A DNA stretch of 38,901 nt from Arenibacter latericius DSM 15913 (GTDB taxonomy: Bacteria > Bacteroidota > Bacteroidia > Flavobacteriales > Flavobacteriaceae): positions 1 to 38,901 of the forward strand of contig NZ_AUKX01000047.1 in NCBI RefSeq assembly GCF_000424985.1. The letters run 5' to 3'. This document shows positions 9,300 through 17,904 of the stretch, one piece after another. The notes beneath the pieces are model-generated. The model was not told where the DNA came from, did no database searches, and worked only from the letters and a program-made list of their open reading frames with translations. The translations under genes and the position numbers were made by a program. Each line of letters begins with the position of its first letter. The first letter of the stretch is position 1.

Positions 9300-9810
9300 G
9301 GAATTATTACACGATATTACTACTTTTATTTTTGATGTAGACGGCGTCTTTACAGATGGTAAAATTATGATTACCTCGGAAGGGGAATTATTAAGAACTA
9401 TGAACGTTAAAGATGGCTATGCCCTAAAAGTCGCCATAGAGCAAGGGTATAACGTCTGCATTATTTCTGGGGGCACTAATGAAGGGGTTAGAGTAAGATT
9501 AAGGGATCTAGGTGTTACAGACATCCATATGGGTGCACATCATAAAATTGATCCCTTTGACGAATATCTAGATATCTACAATATTAAACCAGAGAACGTA
9601 TTGTATATGGGTGATGATATTCCCGACATTCCACCCTTAAAATTAGCTGGATTGCCATGTTGCCCACAGAATGCTGTACCTGAGGTAAAGGCTGTCTCCA
9701 AGTATATCTCCCATAAGAATGGAGGCGATGGCTGCGTTAGGGATGTTATAGAACAAGTTTTAAAAGTTAGAGGACATTGGGACGATAACTTTAGCGCAAA
9801 AAACGATTAA
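9289..9810 (+). CDS. kdsC: KdsC-like HAD phosphatase (KDO 8-phosphate phosphatase)
   Basis: Protein of 173 residues from the ATG at 9289; a GTG at 9274 would add five residues and lengthen the overlap with the upstream gene. HAD motifs are all present: motif I FDVDGVFTDG (Asp16 nucleophile, Asp18), motif II serine in IISGGTNEG, motif III lysine in GAHHKID and motif IV MGDDIPDIP (Asp109, Asp110, Asp113). The lack of a cap domain and the length fit KdsC, which hydrolyses 3-deoxy-D-manno-octulosonate 8-phosphate to KDO in lipopolysaccharide core synthesis. No kdsA or kdsB is in the window. A related small sugar-phosphate phosphatase activity cannot be excluded. Confidence 0.85.
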   Translation: MSYKELLHDITTFIFDVDGVFTDGKIMITSEGELLRTMNVKDGYALKVAIEQGYNVCIISGGTNEGVRVRLRDLGVTDIHMGAHHKIDPFDEYLDIYNIKPENVLYMGDDIPDIPPLKLAGLPCCPQNAVPEVKAVSKYISHKNGGDGCVRDVIEQVLKVRGHWDDNFSAKND

Positions 9811-9814
9811 GGCT

Positions 9815-10402
9815 ATGTTAGAGGATAAGTTTCAAAACCATACCATTATTTTAGCATCTGCCTCTCCCAGAAGGCAACAGTATTTTAAAGAAATGGGAAT
9901 CCCCTTTAAGGTGCAAACCATTCCTGTAGACGAGGTGTACCCCCCTCATCTACAAGGAGAACAAATTTCTAGTTATTTGGCAGCTTTAAAGGCAGCACAA
10001 TTTACGGATACACTTAAAGAAACAGATATTCTCATTACTTCGGACACCGTGGTTTGGCATAAAGGAATATCCTTGGCAAAACCAAAAGACAAAGCGGAAG
10101 CGGTGCAGATGCTACTAACACTATCCAATGATTGGCATGAGGTAATAACATCGGTATGCTTTACCACACCAAAACACCAGGAAACTGTTGCCCATCATAC
10201 CAAAGTGAAATTTAGAAAACTAACGGAAGAAGAAATCCATCATTATGTAAATCATTATAAACCTTTTGATAAAGCAGGGGGGTACGGAATACAGGAGTGG
10301 ATAGGTCTTATAGGCATAGAAGATATCCAAGGTTCCTATTCTAATGTGGTAGGCCTACCCACCCATTTAGTCTATAAAACGTTAATGAGCATGGTGGCTT
10401 AG
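9815..10402 (+). CDS. maf: Maf-family nucleoside triphosphate pyrophosphatase
   Basis: Protein of 195 residues, normal length. Family motifs are clear: ILASASPRRQQ (12-22), ITSDTVVWHKG (74-84) with the catalytic Asp77, the AKPKD stretch, and GGYGIQEWIG near 155. Maf proteins hydrolyse non-canonical or pyrimidine NTPs to NMP and pyrophosphate; this motif set is nearest the dTTP/UTP-type (YhdE) group, an inference from motifs only. It starts 4 bases after kdsC, so the two are in one operon. The older name 'septum formation inhibitor' comes from overexpression phenotypes. Confidence 0.93.
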   Translation: MLEDKFQNHTIILASASPRRQQYFKEMGIPFKVQTIPVDEVYPPHLQGEQISSYLAALKAAQFTDTLKETDILITSDTVVWHKGISLAKPKDKAEAVQMLLTLSNDWHEVITSVCFTTPKHQETVAHHTKVKFRKLTEEEIHHYVNHYKPFDKAGGYGIQEWIGLIGIEDIQGSYSNVVGLPTHLVYKTLMSMVA

Positions 10403-10438
10403 CTAATTTTGAATATTTTTATAGAAAATCCATTCTCT

Positions 10439-11395
10439 ATGAAGTTCAAATTCACTCTAACCATTTACCCGGCTACCTTACTGTTTATTTTAACGGCATT
10501 GTCTTCTTGTAAAAAAGAGACTAATTCTGTAAAAGACGGCTTTGTGGGTAACAGGAAAACTGCACCTACCATGGTTGAGGCTGAGAAAAAATCTTTATCT
10601 AAAGAGTTTAAGGATTATTGGTATAGCGGAAAAGCAGAAATTACCTCTTACAAACTAGAGCAGGCCCAATATGGAGAAATAAGAGACGGTAAAGCCGTTT
10701 TAATATTTGTTACCGAACCGTTTATGGTAGATGAGCAGGTAAAGCCAGACACCCCTAATGCAGACCATATTTCAGTATTAAAATTAAACAGCACCAAAAA
10801 TTTCTTAACAGGGATATACCCCTACTCTATTATGAATAGCAGCTTCTACCCTGTTTATGACAACCAGCATGCTATTAAATTAACCTCCTCCGTACAGGAA
10901 TGGTGTGGACAGGTTTTTACGCAATTAAATAATAGATCGCAATTTGAAGTGAATTCTTATTCCTACTTTGAATCGGAAGGAGACCGATACCATAAATTGG
11001 AAAAAGGGCACTTGGAAAATGAGCTATGGAATAAGATCCGCATCAATCCCAATAACTTGCCAATTGGAAAAATTAAAATTATCCCCTCTTTAGAATATCT
11101 ACGTATGGCACATAAAGAGTTAATGCCCTATGAAGCAAATGCCAATTTAACGATAACAGGTGGTAAAAGTGTATACACTATTAATTATCCTACCTTGGAA
11201 AGGGAATTATCTATTAGCTTCTCTAGCTCCTTCCCCTATAGTATAGAAAGCTGGACGGAAAGCTATAAAAGTGGTAGCGGAAAAGACTCCAAGACCCTCA
11301 CTTCTAAGGCTTTAAAAATAAAAACATTAAAGCGAGCATATTGGCAAGAAAACAAAAATAGTGATGTATTTTTGCGTGATAGTTTAGGATTATAG
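10439..11395 (+). CDS. Conserved lipoprotein downstream of maf, function unknown
   Basis: Protein of 318 residues from the ATG at 10439. The longer reading from a TTG at 10409 puts ten unneeded residues before a clear lipoprotein signal. The signal is hydrophobic and ends in the lipobox LSSC, after which the chain is hydrophilic, so it is probably an envelope lipoprotein. The body contains the motif KDYWYSGKAEITSYKLEQA and no catalytic motif that I recognise. Genes of this kind beside maf are sometimes labelled 'septum formation inhibitor Maf', which would be a carry-over name; this protein has none of the Maf motifs. It lies 36 bases after maf and 8 bases before the MscS gene, so it belongs to the same operon. 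Confidence 0.75.
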   Translation: MKFKFTLTIYPATLLFILTALSSCKKETNSVKDGFVGNRKTAPTMVEAEKKSLSKEFKDYWYSGKAEITSYKLEQAQYGEIRDGKAVLIFVTEPFMVDEQVKPDTPNADHISVLKLNSTKNFLTGIYPYSIMNSSFYPVYDNQHAIKLTSSVQEWCGQVFTQLNNRSQFEVNSYSYFESEGDRYHKLEKGHLENELWNKIRINPNNLPIGKIKIIPSLEYLRMAHKELMPYEANANLTITGGKSVYTINYPTLERELSISFSSSFPYSIESWTESYKSGSGKDSKTLTSKALKIKTLKRAYWQENKNSDVFLRDSLGL

Positions 11396-11403
11396 TTTAT
11401 TAT

Positions 11404-11952
11404 ATGGAATCATTTTACCTTGAATACAAGAACGAATTGTTAGGCACTGTATTATGCTTATTAACACTGATGATATTAAAATATTTCGGTGCAAAAACAA
11501 TCAGAAAGGTTGGAAAACTCAGTGACATTAACGAAGTTAGAACACGCTTAATTGTAAAATATGCTACTATAGGTCTAACCGCTTTAGGTATTCTAGCCTT
11601 AATCCTAATTTGGGGGGTAGACTTTAAGGAAATTGGGCTGGTATTCTCCTCTGTTTTTGCAGTGATAGGAGTCGCACTTTTTGCTCAATGGTCCATTTTA
11701 AGTAATATAACAGCTGGAATTATCTTGTTTTTCTCATTTCCCTTTAAAATTGGGGATAGGATAAAAATTATGGATAAGGAGATAGAATTGCCAAATGAAA
11801 TTTATATAATTGAAGATATTAGAGCTTTTCATATTCATTTAAGGAGAAAAAACGGGGAACTGTTTACTTATCCCAACAATTTAATGCTCCAAAAGGCAGT
11901 AGGTTTAGCAGCCACATACGAGCAATCAATAGATGATTCTAGTGATTTATAG
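11404..11952 (+). CDS. Small mechanosensitive channel, MscS family
   Basis: Protein of 182 residues with three membrane helices (about 10-28, 48-70 and 76-110) and a short MscS beta domain. The pore-lining region FSSVFAVIGVALFAQWSILSN and the following GDRIKIMDKEIE match the MscS core. It is shorter than E. coli MscS (286 residues) and lacks most of the C-terminal cytoplasmic cage, as in other small single-core Bacteroidetes members. It would act as a tension-gated inner-membrane channel releasing solutes after osmotic downshift. It is the last gene of the operon that starts at 8535; no terminator is obvious after it. Confidence 0.85.
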   Translation: MESFYLEYKNELLGTVLCLLTLMILKYFGAKTIRKVGKLSDINEVRTRLIVKYATIGLTALGILALILIWGVDFKEIGLVFSSVFAVIGVALFAQWSILSNITAGIILFFSFPFKIGDRIKIMDKEIELPNEIYIIEDIRAFHIHLRRKNGELFTYPNNLMLQKAVGLAATYEQSIDDSSDL

Positions 11953-12025
11953 ATGTTGAATAATTTATGTAATTTAACTCCGACCATATAATATATATAA
12001 AAAAAACCAACTAAAACCACACCAT

Positions 12026-14539
12026 ATGCGCGCTTTTTGGGTATTCTTTTCTGGAATATTATTATCGTTCAACCTTATATTTTCTCAAACTCCCAAATAC
12101 CAAAGTTCATCAGATATTTATCATGCGCTACAAAAAATAAACTTTTTGGGAACTGCATTATACGTTGCAGCCCATCCCGATGATGAGAACACCAAGCTAA
12201 TTGCATTTCTTGCCAATGAAGTTAAAGCCAATACTTCTTACCTCTCCTTAACTCGTGGCGATGGCGGCCAAAATTTAATTGGACCAGAACTTAGAGAACT
12301 ACTCGGTGTACTTAGAACCCAGGAATTGCTTGCAGCGAGGCGGGTTGATGGAGGGAATCAATTCTTTTCAAGAGCAAATGACTTTGGATATTCTAAACAT
12401 CCAAATGAAACGCTGAAGATCTGGAACAAGGAAGAGGTATTGAGCGATATTATTTGGATTATCCGAAATGTTAAACCTGATGTAATCATTAACCGATTTG
12501 ATCACCGCACTCCAGGTACCACTCATGGCCACCATACCTCGTCTGCTATGCTTAGCGTAGAGGCTTTTGATATGGCTGCTGATCCATCAGCTTATCCAGA
12601 GCAGTTAGATATAACAACCGTTTGGCAACCCAAAAGACTGTTTTTCAACACCTCTTGGTGGTTCTACGGTAGTGAGGAGAATTTTAAAAAGTCCGACAAA
12701 TCTAACATGCTCAGTTTAGACGTGGGGGCCTATTATCCTTTAACCGGATTATCTAATAATGAAATTGCGGCCCTTGCAAGTAGCCAGCATCTGTGTCAAG
12801 GCTTTGGTAGAATGACCACCCGCGGAAGTGAAATGGAATATTTAGAGCTTCTAAAAGGTGAACTACCTAAAAACGAATCAAATCTTTTTGATGGTATTAA
12901 TACCAGTTGGTCCAGAGTAAAAGGAGGAGAAGCTGTAGGGAAAATTTTAACCGATTTGGAAAAAAACTTCAATTTTAAGGATCCTTCTACCCATTTACCA
13001 CAGCTTATAGCAGGCTATAAAGCGCTAAAAAACGTAAAAGACGATCATTGGCGTACTATAAAACAAAAAGAGTTAGAGGATATAATTCTTTCCGTGAGTG
13101 GTTTATTTTTAGAAGCTACTGCTTCAGAGGCAACAATGCATCAGGGTGGTAAAGTAACCGTTAACATAGAAGCCGTCAACAGAAGCGATACAGATATTAC
13201 ACTAAAAAACGTCGCTGTAACCAACCATCCTTCTACAATAAAAGCTATTTCCCTTCATGAAAATAAGAAAGAAATACTTCAATTAGACTTACAAATACCT
13301 GATAACACCCCAGTGACTAACCCATATTGGTTAAACGACAAGTGGGAAATAGGAATGTATCAGGTTAACAACCAAGAATTAATTGGAAAACCGGAAACTC
13401 CAGCTGCATTTACAGTGAAGTTTGAATTAGAATTTAATGGTTATCCAATCACTATTACTAAGCCACTGGTCTATAAGTATTCTAGACCAGATAAAGGAGA
13501 GATATACCAGCCTTTTAGTGTGTTACCAAAAGCTACAGCAAGTTTCAAGGATAAGGTAATCATCTTTGCAGACCATCAACCAAAAGAAATTCCGGTAACC
13601 ATTCAAGCACATAAGAATAATGTTACCGGAGAGGTTCAGCTTCGCGTTGGAGAAGGATGGCTGGTAGATAAAGAGACAAAAACATTCAAAATTTCTAAAA
13701 AAGGTTATAAACAAACTGTTCGTTTTCTATTAACCCCCCCACCTACAGAAAATGAAAACTACATTTCACCAATTTTAAGGATAGATGGCAAGGAATCTTC
13801 TAAAGAATTGATTGAGATTAATTACGATCATATCCCTAAACAAACAGTATTATTACCCACTGAATCCAAGGTAGTACGTTTAAACATTAGCAAAACTGGT
13901 AATCAGATTGGATATATAAAAGGTGCTGGTGACGAAATCCCAATAAGCCTTGAGCAAATTGGCTATAATGTTTCCTTCATAGAGCCAGAATCGATAAGCG
14001 CTACATCGTTAACAAAATATGACGCTATTGTGGTAGGAATAAGAGCCTATAACGTAGTAGATGAATTAAGGTTTAAGCAACGCTATTTATTAGATTATGT
14101 TAAGAATGGCGGCAACCTAATCCTTCAATACAACACCGCAGACAAGAATGTGGTGAATATGGAAAACCTTGCTCCCTATCCCTTAGGCATATCAAGAGAT
14201 CGGGTAACAGATGAAAAATCAGAAGTTAAGATCTTAGCAAACAACCATCCAGTGGTGAATTACCCAAACAAAATAACAAAAGACGATTTTAATGGATGGG
14301 TACAGGAGCGTGGCTTATATTTCCCCAACCAATGGTCAAAAGAATTTACCCCCATATTATCTATGCAAGATAATGGGGAAGCTCCTCTAAAAGGCAGTCT
14401 GCTTGTTGCACCTTATGGAGAAGGGTATTATGTTTATACTGGGTTGAGTTTCTTTAGGGAACTCCCCGTTGGAGTAACTGGTGCTTATAAACTTTTTGCA
14501 AATATGCTTTCTCTAAGTCAAGGTGACTTAAAAGAGTAG
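12026..14539 (+). CDS. Large secreted PIG-L family deacetylase with C-terminal GATase-like domain
   Basis: Protein of 837 residues with a signal peptide ending near Ser20-Gln21 (LIFSQTP). The N-terminal third is a PIG-L/LmbE metal-dependent deacetylase with AAHPDDENT (His50, Asp52, Asp53), LTRGDGGQN (75-83) and the second metal motif TTHGHHTSS (His167, His170). The middle is beta-rich, and the last 200 residues (YDAIVVGIRAYNV, GGNLILQYNT) resemble a class I glutamine-amidotransferase-like fold without an obvious catalytic cysteine. It should remove an acyl group, classically N-acetyl from an amino sugar, outside the cytoplasm. The gene is followed after 15 bases by a one-helix microprotein and then a symporter, suggesting product uptake. 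The true substrate is unknown. Confidence 0.88.
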   Translation: MRAFWVFFSGILLSFNLIFSQTPKYQSSSDIYHALQKINFLGTALYVAAHPDDENTKLIAFLANEVKANTSYLSLTRGDGGQNLIGPELRELLGVLRTQELLAARRVDGGNQFFSRANDFGYSKHPNETLKIWNKEEVLSDIIWIIRNVKPDVIINRFDHRTPGTTHGHHTSSAMLSVEAFDMAADPSAYPEQLDITTVWQPKRLFFNTSWWFYGSEENFKKSDKSNMLSLDVGAYYPLTGLSNNEIAALASSQHLCQGFGRMTTRGSEMEYLELLKGELPKNESNLFDGINTSWSRVKGGEAVGKILTDLEKNFNFKDPSTHLPQLIAGYKALKNVKDDHWRTIKQKELEDIILSVSGLFLEATASEATMHQGGKVTVNIEAVNRSDTDITLKNVAVTNHPSTIKAISLHENKKEILQLDLQIPDNTPVTNPYWLNDKWEIGMYQVNNQELIGKPETPAAFTVKFELEFNGYPITITKPLVYKYSRPDKGEIYQPFSVLPKATASFKDKVIIFADHQPKEIPVTIQAHKNNVTGEVQLRVGEGWLVDKETKTFKISKKGYKQTVRFLLTPPPTENENYISPILRIDGKESSKELIEINYDHIPKQTVLLPTESKVVRLNISKTGNQIGYIKGAGDEIPISLEQIGYNVSFIEPESISATSLTKYDAIVVGIRAYNVVDELRFKQRYLLDYVKNGGNLILQYNTADKNVVNMENLAPYPLGISRDRVTDEKSEVKILANNHPVVNYPNKITKDDFNGWVQERGLYFPNQWSKEFTPILSMQDNGEAPLKGSLLVAPYGEGYYVYTGLSFFRELPVGVTGAYKLFANMLSLSQGDLKE

Positions 14540-14554
14540 ATAAAAATCATAACT

Positions 14555-14656
14555 ATGCAAGATAAATTTGTTTGGAAAAAAGAATATTCCTTGGTTTTAG
14601 TATTAAATGCAATTTATGTTATTGTATTTTATTTAATTATGACCGCAAACCAATAG
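14555..14656 (+). CDS. 33-residue single-helix membrane microprotein before the symporter
   Basis: A short frame, ATG 14555 to TAG 14656, encodes a 33-residue peptide. It begins with a charged stretch, MQDKFVWKKEYS, and continues as one hydrophobic helix of about 18 residues (LVLVLNAIYVIVFYLIM) before the tail TANQ. The stop codon is one base from the symporter ATG (TAG T ATG), an arrangement that favours translational coupling, and the deacetylase stop is only 15 bases upstream. The composition and topology (positive N terminus, single helix) look like a membrane subunit rather than chance. I infer a small partner or stabiliser of the symporter; no known family is claimed. Confidence 0.65.
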   Translation: MQDKFVWKKEYSLVLVLNAIYVIVFYLIMTANQ

Positions 14657-14657
14657 T

Positions 14658-16364
14658 ATGGCAACCATTGACTGGATAATACTTGGCGGAACATTGCTTT
14701 TCATTGTAGCCTTTGGCGTTTGGAAAACCAAAGGTAGTAAAGATGTAAACGATTATGTCCTAGGAGGTAAATCTGCACAATGGTGGACTATAGGTTTATC
14801 CGTTATGGCCACACAGGCAAGTGCCATCACTTTTTTATCCACTCCGGGCCAGGCATATCATGATGGAATGGGTTTTGTTCAGTTCTATTTTGGACTCCCA
14901 TTAGCCATGATTAGTATCTGTGTTGTATTTATACCTCTCTATCATCGACTTAAAGTATATACGGCCTACGAGTTTTTAGAAAATCGGTTCGATTTAAAAA
15001 CTAGATCTCTAACCGCAATACTCTTCCTTATTCAGCGAGGTCTTTCGGCAGGAATCACCATATATGCCCCCTCTATAATCTTATCTGCTGTATTGGGATG
15101 GGATTTGCATACACTTAACATCATAATCGGGATATTAGTTATTATTTATACAGTAACGGGAGGCACTAAAGCGGTAAGTGTTACTCAAAAACAACAAATG
15201 TTCATTATTATGACGGGAATGTTTATTGCATTCTTCTTTATTTTAGGATATTTACCAGAGAATATCACGTTTAATAAAGCATTAAAAATAGCTGGAGCTA
15301 GTGACAAATTAAATATATTGGATTTTGACCTTAACACCTCTAGTAGATACACTTTTTGGAGTGGTATTACAGGGGGATTATTCCTTTCCCTTGCTTATTT
15401 TGGAACAGATCAAAGTCAGGTACAACGCTACCTTTCTGGCAGGTCTGTCCGAGAAAGTCAGTTAGGACTAATATTCAATGGAATTTTAAAGATTCCTATG
15501 CAATTTTTCATCCTGTTGGTAGGGGTAATGGTATTTGTATTTTTTCAATATAACCATTCGCCATTAAACTTTAATCCTTCTGCCACTAAAGCAGTAATGA
15601 ACTCTTCCTATGCGTCTGACTACCAAATTTTAGAAAAAGAGCATCTGAGCCTAGAAGTAGAAAAAAGAATAGCTCAAAACAAATTTTCAGCTGCAATGGA
15701 CCTCAAAGAATATGATGCTACCCAAGATGCCAAACAGCAAATTATTAGTATAAACGAAAAGGAAAAAAAGAACAGGGAAATGGCGAAGGCCCTTATTTCC
15801 AAAGCGGATAAAAATATAGAAACCAATGATAAGGACTATGTATTTATACATTTTATCCTTACCTACCTCCCTAAGGGGCTAATTGGTCTTCTACTAGCCG
15901 TAATCTTATCGGCTGCTATGTCTTCTACCGCATCGGAATTAAATGCATTGGGAACAATCACAGCCTTGGATTTATATAAACGAAATAGAGGAGAAAAATC
16001 CTCCCCCCTACACTATGTAAAAGCCTCTAAATTATTTACCCTTTTGTGGGGTATAATCGCGATTTTGATTGCAAACTATGCAAATCTATTTGAAAACCTA
16101 ATCCAATTGGTAAATATTATTGGATCTATATTTTATGGCAATGTATTAGGTATTTTTTTTATTGCCTTCTTCTTTAAGTATATTAAAGGGAATGCTGTTT
16201 TTGTAGCTGCATTAATCACCCAGGTTATTGTTATTATAGGTTTTTACTACGATTGGATGTCCTATTTATGGCTCAATGCTTTTGGATGTTGTGTGGTTAT
16301 TTTATTGGCCTATATACTAGAAAGCTTTGACCGATTATTGAAGGTGCCTCCTGTGGAAGGGTAA
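14658..16364 (+). CDS. Sodium:solute symporter (SSS family)
   Basis: Protein of 568 residues with about 13 membrane helices, matching the SSS/LeuT-fold family. Typical features are DWIILGG at the start, the DYVLGGKSAQWW motif (31-42), GLSVMATQASAITFL in helix 2 and GGTKAVSVTQKQQ in the middle. A hydrophilic, charged, probably helical insertion of about 95 residues (roughly 296-390) lies between two membrane helices. It should import a small organic solute with Na+. Since it follows a secreted deacetylase and precedes a LacI-type regulator and SusCD, a sugar or amino-sugar product is a reasonable guess, but sequence alone does not fix it. Confidence 0.92.
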   Translation: MATIDWIILGGTLLFIVAFGVWKTKGSKDVNDYVLGGKSAQWWTIGLSVMATQASAITFLSTPGQAYHDGMGFVQFYFGLPLAMISICVVFIPLYHRLKVYTAYEFLENRFDLKTRSLTAILFLIQRGLSAGITIYAPSIILSAVLGWDLHTLNIIIGILVIIYTVTGGTKAVSVTQKQQMFIIMTGMFIAFFFILGYLPENITFNKALKIAGASDKLNILDFDLNTSSRYTFWSGITGGLFLSLAYFGTDQSQVQRYLSGRSVRESQLGLIFNGILKIPMQFFILLVGVMVFVFFQYNHSPLNFNPSATKAVMNSSYASDYQILEKEHLSLEVEKRIAQNKFSAAMDLKEYDATQDAKQQIISINEKEKKNREMAKALISKADKNIETNDKDYVFIHFILTYLPKGLIGLLLAVILSAAMSSTASELNALGTITALDLYKRNRGEKSSPLHYVKASKLFTLLWGIIAILIANYANLFENLIQLVNIIGSIFYGNVLGIFFIAFFFKYIKGNAVFVAALITQVIVIIGFYYDWMSYLWLNAFGCCVVILLAYILESFDRLLKVPPVEG

Positions 16365-16690
16365 ACTATTACTCCTAAACACTACATCTACTACCTCTTG
16401 GCAAGCCCATGTGGCATGGAGCGGAAAATAGCGAACAAATAGGCGCACTGCCCAAACGGAATGGGTTATCATGCTTAGAAGAATTCTACTCTCACTAATT
16501 AGTAAAAAACATTCCTTTTAATCTAGGTAATAATTACTCATTTTTAAACTAAGGGATATGATTCTTAAATATTAAGCGTATCCAAGAAATAAAAATCTTA
16601 TTATTTGTCGTACGAATTTTACTATATTTATAAATTCCTACAGCCTATTCTAGACTAATCTATTCTTGGCCTTCTCGTTAATCTATACCA
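16365..16690. other. Intergenic region before the LacI-type regulator
   Basis: 326 bases. The first part holds a GC-richer repeat remnant (16400-16417). An 8-bp palindrome TCGTACGA lies at 16608-16615, about 75 bases before the regulator start, and could be a self-control site. No exact TAnnTTTG box and no ORF were seen. Confidence 0.5.
16400..16417 (+). repeat. GC-rich dispersed element, copy A
   Basis: GGCAAGCCCATGTGGCAT matches 16 of 18 bases of the strong hairpin at 38826-38843. It lies 35 bases past the symporter stop and overlaps CCATG-TGG-CATGG (16407-16419). It looks like a decayed copy of a terminator-like dispersed repeat. Confidence 0.45.
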
Positions 16691-17731
16691 ATGAATAAAA
16701 AAAAACATACTATTAAGGACATTGCTAAAATGGCCGGAGTTTCTAAGGGTACAGTAGATAGAGTTTTACATAAGCGGGGCAACGTATCCAAAGAAGCCTA
16801 TGAAAAAGTAGATAAAATACTTAAAAAAATAGATTTTAAGCCAAATCTCCTTGCGCGAAATTTAAAGAAAAATAAAACCTATTTAATTGGAGTGTTACTT
16901 CCAGACCCTAAATTAGAATCCTATTGGAAGTCAGCAGAAAACGGTATTATAAATGCATCAAAAGAATTTAACCCCTTTGGCATTCTAGTCAAAGAATATT
17001 TATATGACCCTAATAGTAAGGAATCTTTTTGGCAACAATCTCAAAACCTATTAGAATCTAAGCCAGATGCTCTAATTATGGTTCCCAATTTTATAAAGGA
17101 ATCCGAAACAATATTAAAAACATGCAAGAAAGCCAATATTAAGGTTATCCTGTTCAATAATCCAATCAACACTGTAATAGATTACGTATACATAGGACAA
17201 GACCTTCATCAGAGTGGTAAACTTGTAGCAGGCTTGTTAAAACGAATTATCAATAAAAACGATAAAATAGCTATTATCCACATCAATAAAGAACCCCATA
17301 TGGAGTTAAAGGAAGATGGATTCAAGGAATACTTTAAAGAGCATTATTCTAATAATCACGAAATTATTTCCAAAACATTTAGCGATGTAGAGGATACTGA
17401 CTTTAAAGAAAGTGTATCTCTGTTTTTAAGGGAATATCCGGATGTAGCAGCATTCTTTATTACCAATGCAAAAGCTTATAAGTTTCTAAAAGTTTTTAAA
17501 AATGAGACCAATAAAGACTGTAAAATTATAGGATATGATGTTTTAATAGAAAACACCAAATACCTCCAAGAAGGTTGTATAGACTTCCTAATCCATCAAA
17601 AACCTTATAGACAAGCCTATTTAAGCGTTGCATACGTTGCAGAACATTTCCTCTTTGCCAAAAGCCTACCTACCCATGAATATCTTCCCATTGATATTAT
17701 CACCTCTGAAAACGCAAAATACCATCTTTAA
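16691..17731 (+). CDS. LacI-family transcriptional regulator
   Basis: Protein of 346 residues. The N-terminal LacI-type helix-turn-helix is clear (TIKDIAKMAGVSKGTVDRVL, about 7-26), followed by the hinge region KIDFKPNLLARNLKKNKTY. The rest is a periplasmic-binding-protein fold sensor (about 63-346), closer to the sugar-binding Peripla_BP_4 type (IGVLLPDPKLESYW). It stands between the symporter and susC, on the same strand, and is the natural regulator of the susCD transcription unit; a perfect palindrome with a central CpG lies 62 bases past its stop codon. Its ligand is unknown. No terminator separates it clearly from susC, but a promoter is present there. Confidence 0.9.
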   Translation: MNKKKHTIKDIAKMAGVSKGTVDRVLHKRGNVSKEAYEKVDKILKKIDFKPNLLARNLKKNKTYLIGVLLPDPKLESYWKSAENGIINASKEFNPFGILVKEYLYDPNSKESFWQQSQNLLESKPDALIMVPNFIKESETILKTCKKANIKVILFNNPINTVIDYVYIGQDLHQSGKLVAGLLKRIINKNDKIAIIHINKEPHMELKEDGFKEYFKEHYSNNHEIISKTFSDVEDTDFKESVSLFLREYPDVAAFFITNAKAYKFLKVFKNETNKDCKIIGYDVLIENTKYLQEGCIDFLIHQKPYRQAYLSVAYVAEHFLFAKSLPTHEYLPIDIITSENAKYHL

Positions 17732-17765
17732 AGCATAAATTTTAATTTGATGGATTATCTTATTT

Positions 17766-17781
17766 TTCAATAATTATTGAA
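17766..17781. promoter_or_regulatory. AT-rich perfect 16-bp palindrome upstream of susC
   Basis: TTCAATAATTATTGAA is a perfect palindrome centred 26 bases upstream of the centre of the next palindrome. It may be a second protein site, or simply AT-rich symmetry. Confidence 0.35.
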
Positions 17782-17792
17782 TTTTTCAAATC

Positions 17793-17806
17793 TGTGCTCG
17801 AGCACA
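17793..17806. promoter_or_regulatory. Candidate LacI-type operator
   Basis: TGTGCTCGAGCACA is a perfect 14-bp palindrome with the central CG step found in most LacI-family operators, in an otherwise AT-rich stretch. It lies 62 bases after the regulator stop and 16 bases upstream of the -33 box of the susC promoter. That position suits an activator-like or looping role as well as repression. Confidence 0.6.
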
Positions 17807-17821
17807 TTTATATAAAATCTA

Positions 17822-17852
17822 TTTGTCAAGTGAAATTTTTAATATACTTTCG
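17822..17852 (+). promoter_or_regulatory. Candidate susC promoter
   Basis: TTTG at 17822-17825, a 19-base spacer and TACTTTCG at 17845-17852 fit the Bacteroidetes -33/-7 promoter (TTTG, N19, TAnnTTTG) with one mismatch in the -7 box. It predicts a leader of about 45 bases to the ATG at 17905. Confidence 0.5.
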
Positions 17853-17904
17853 TTATTAACTTTACTTTAACAATCAACCGATTTTTAACTCAAAATGATT
17901 AATC

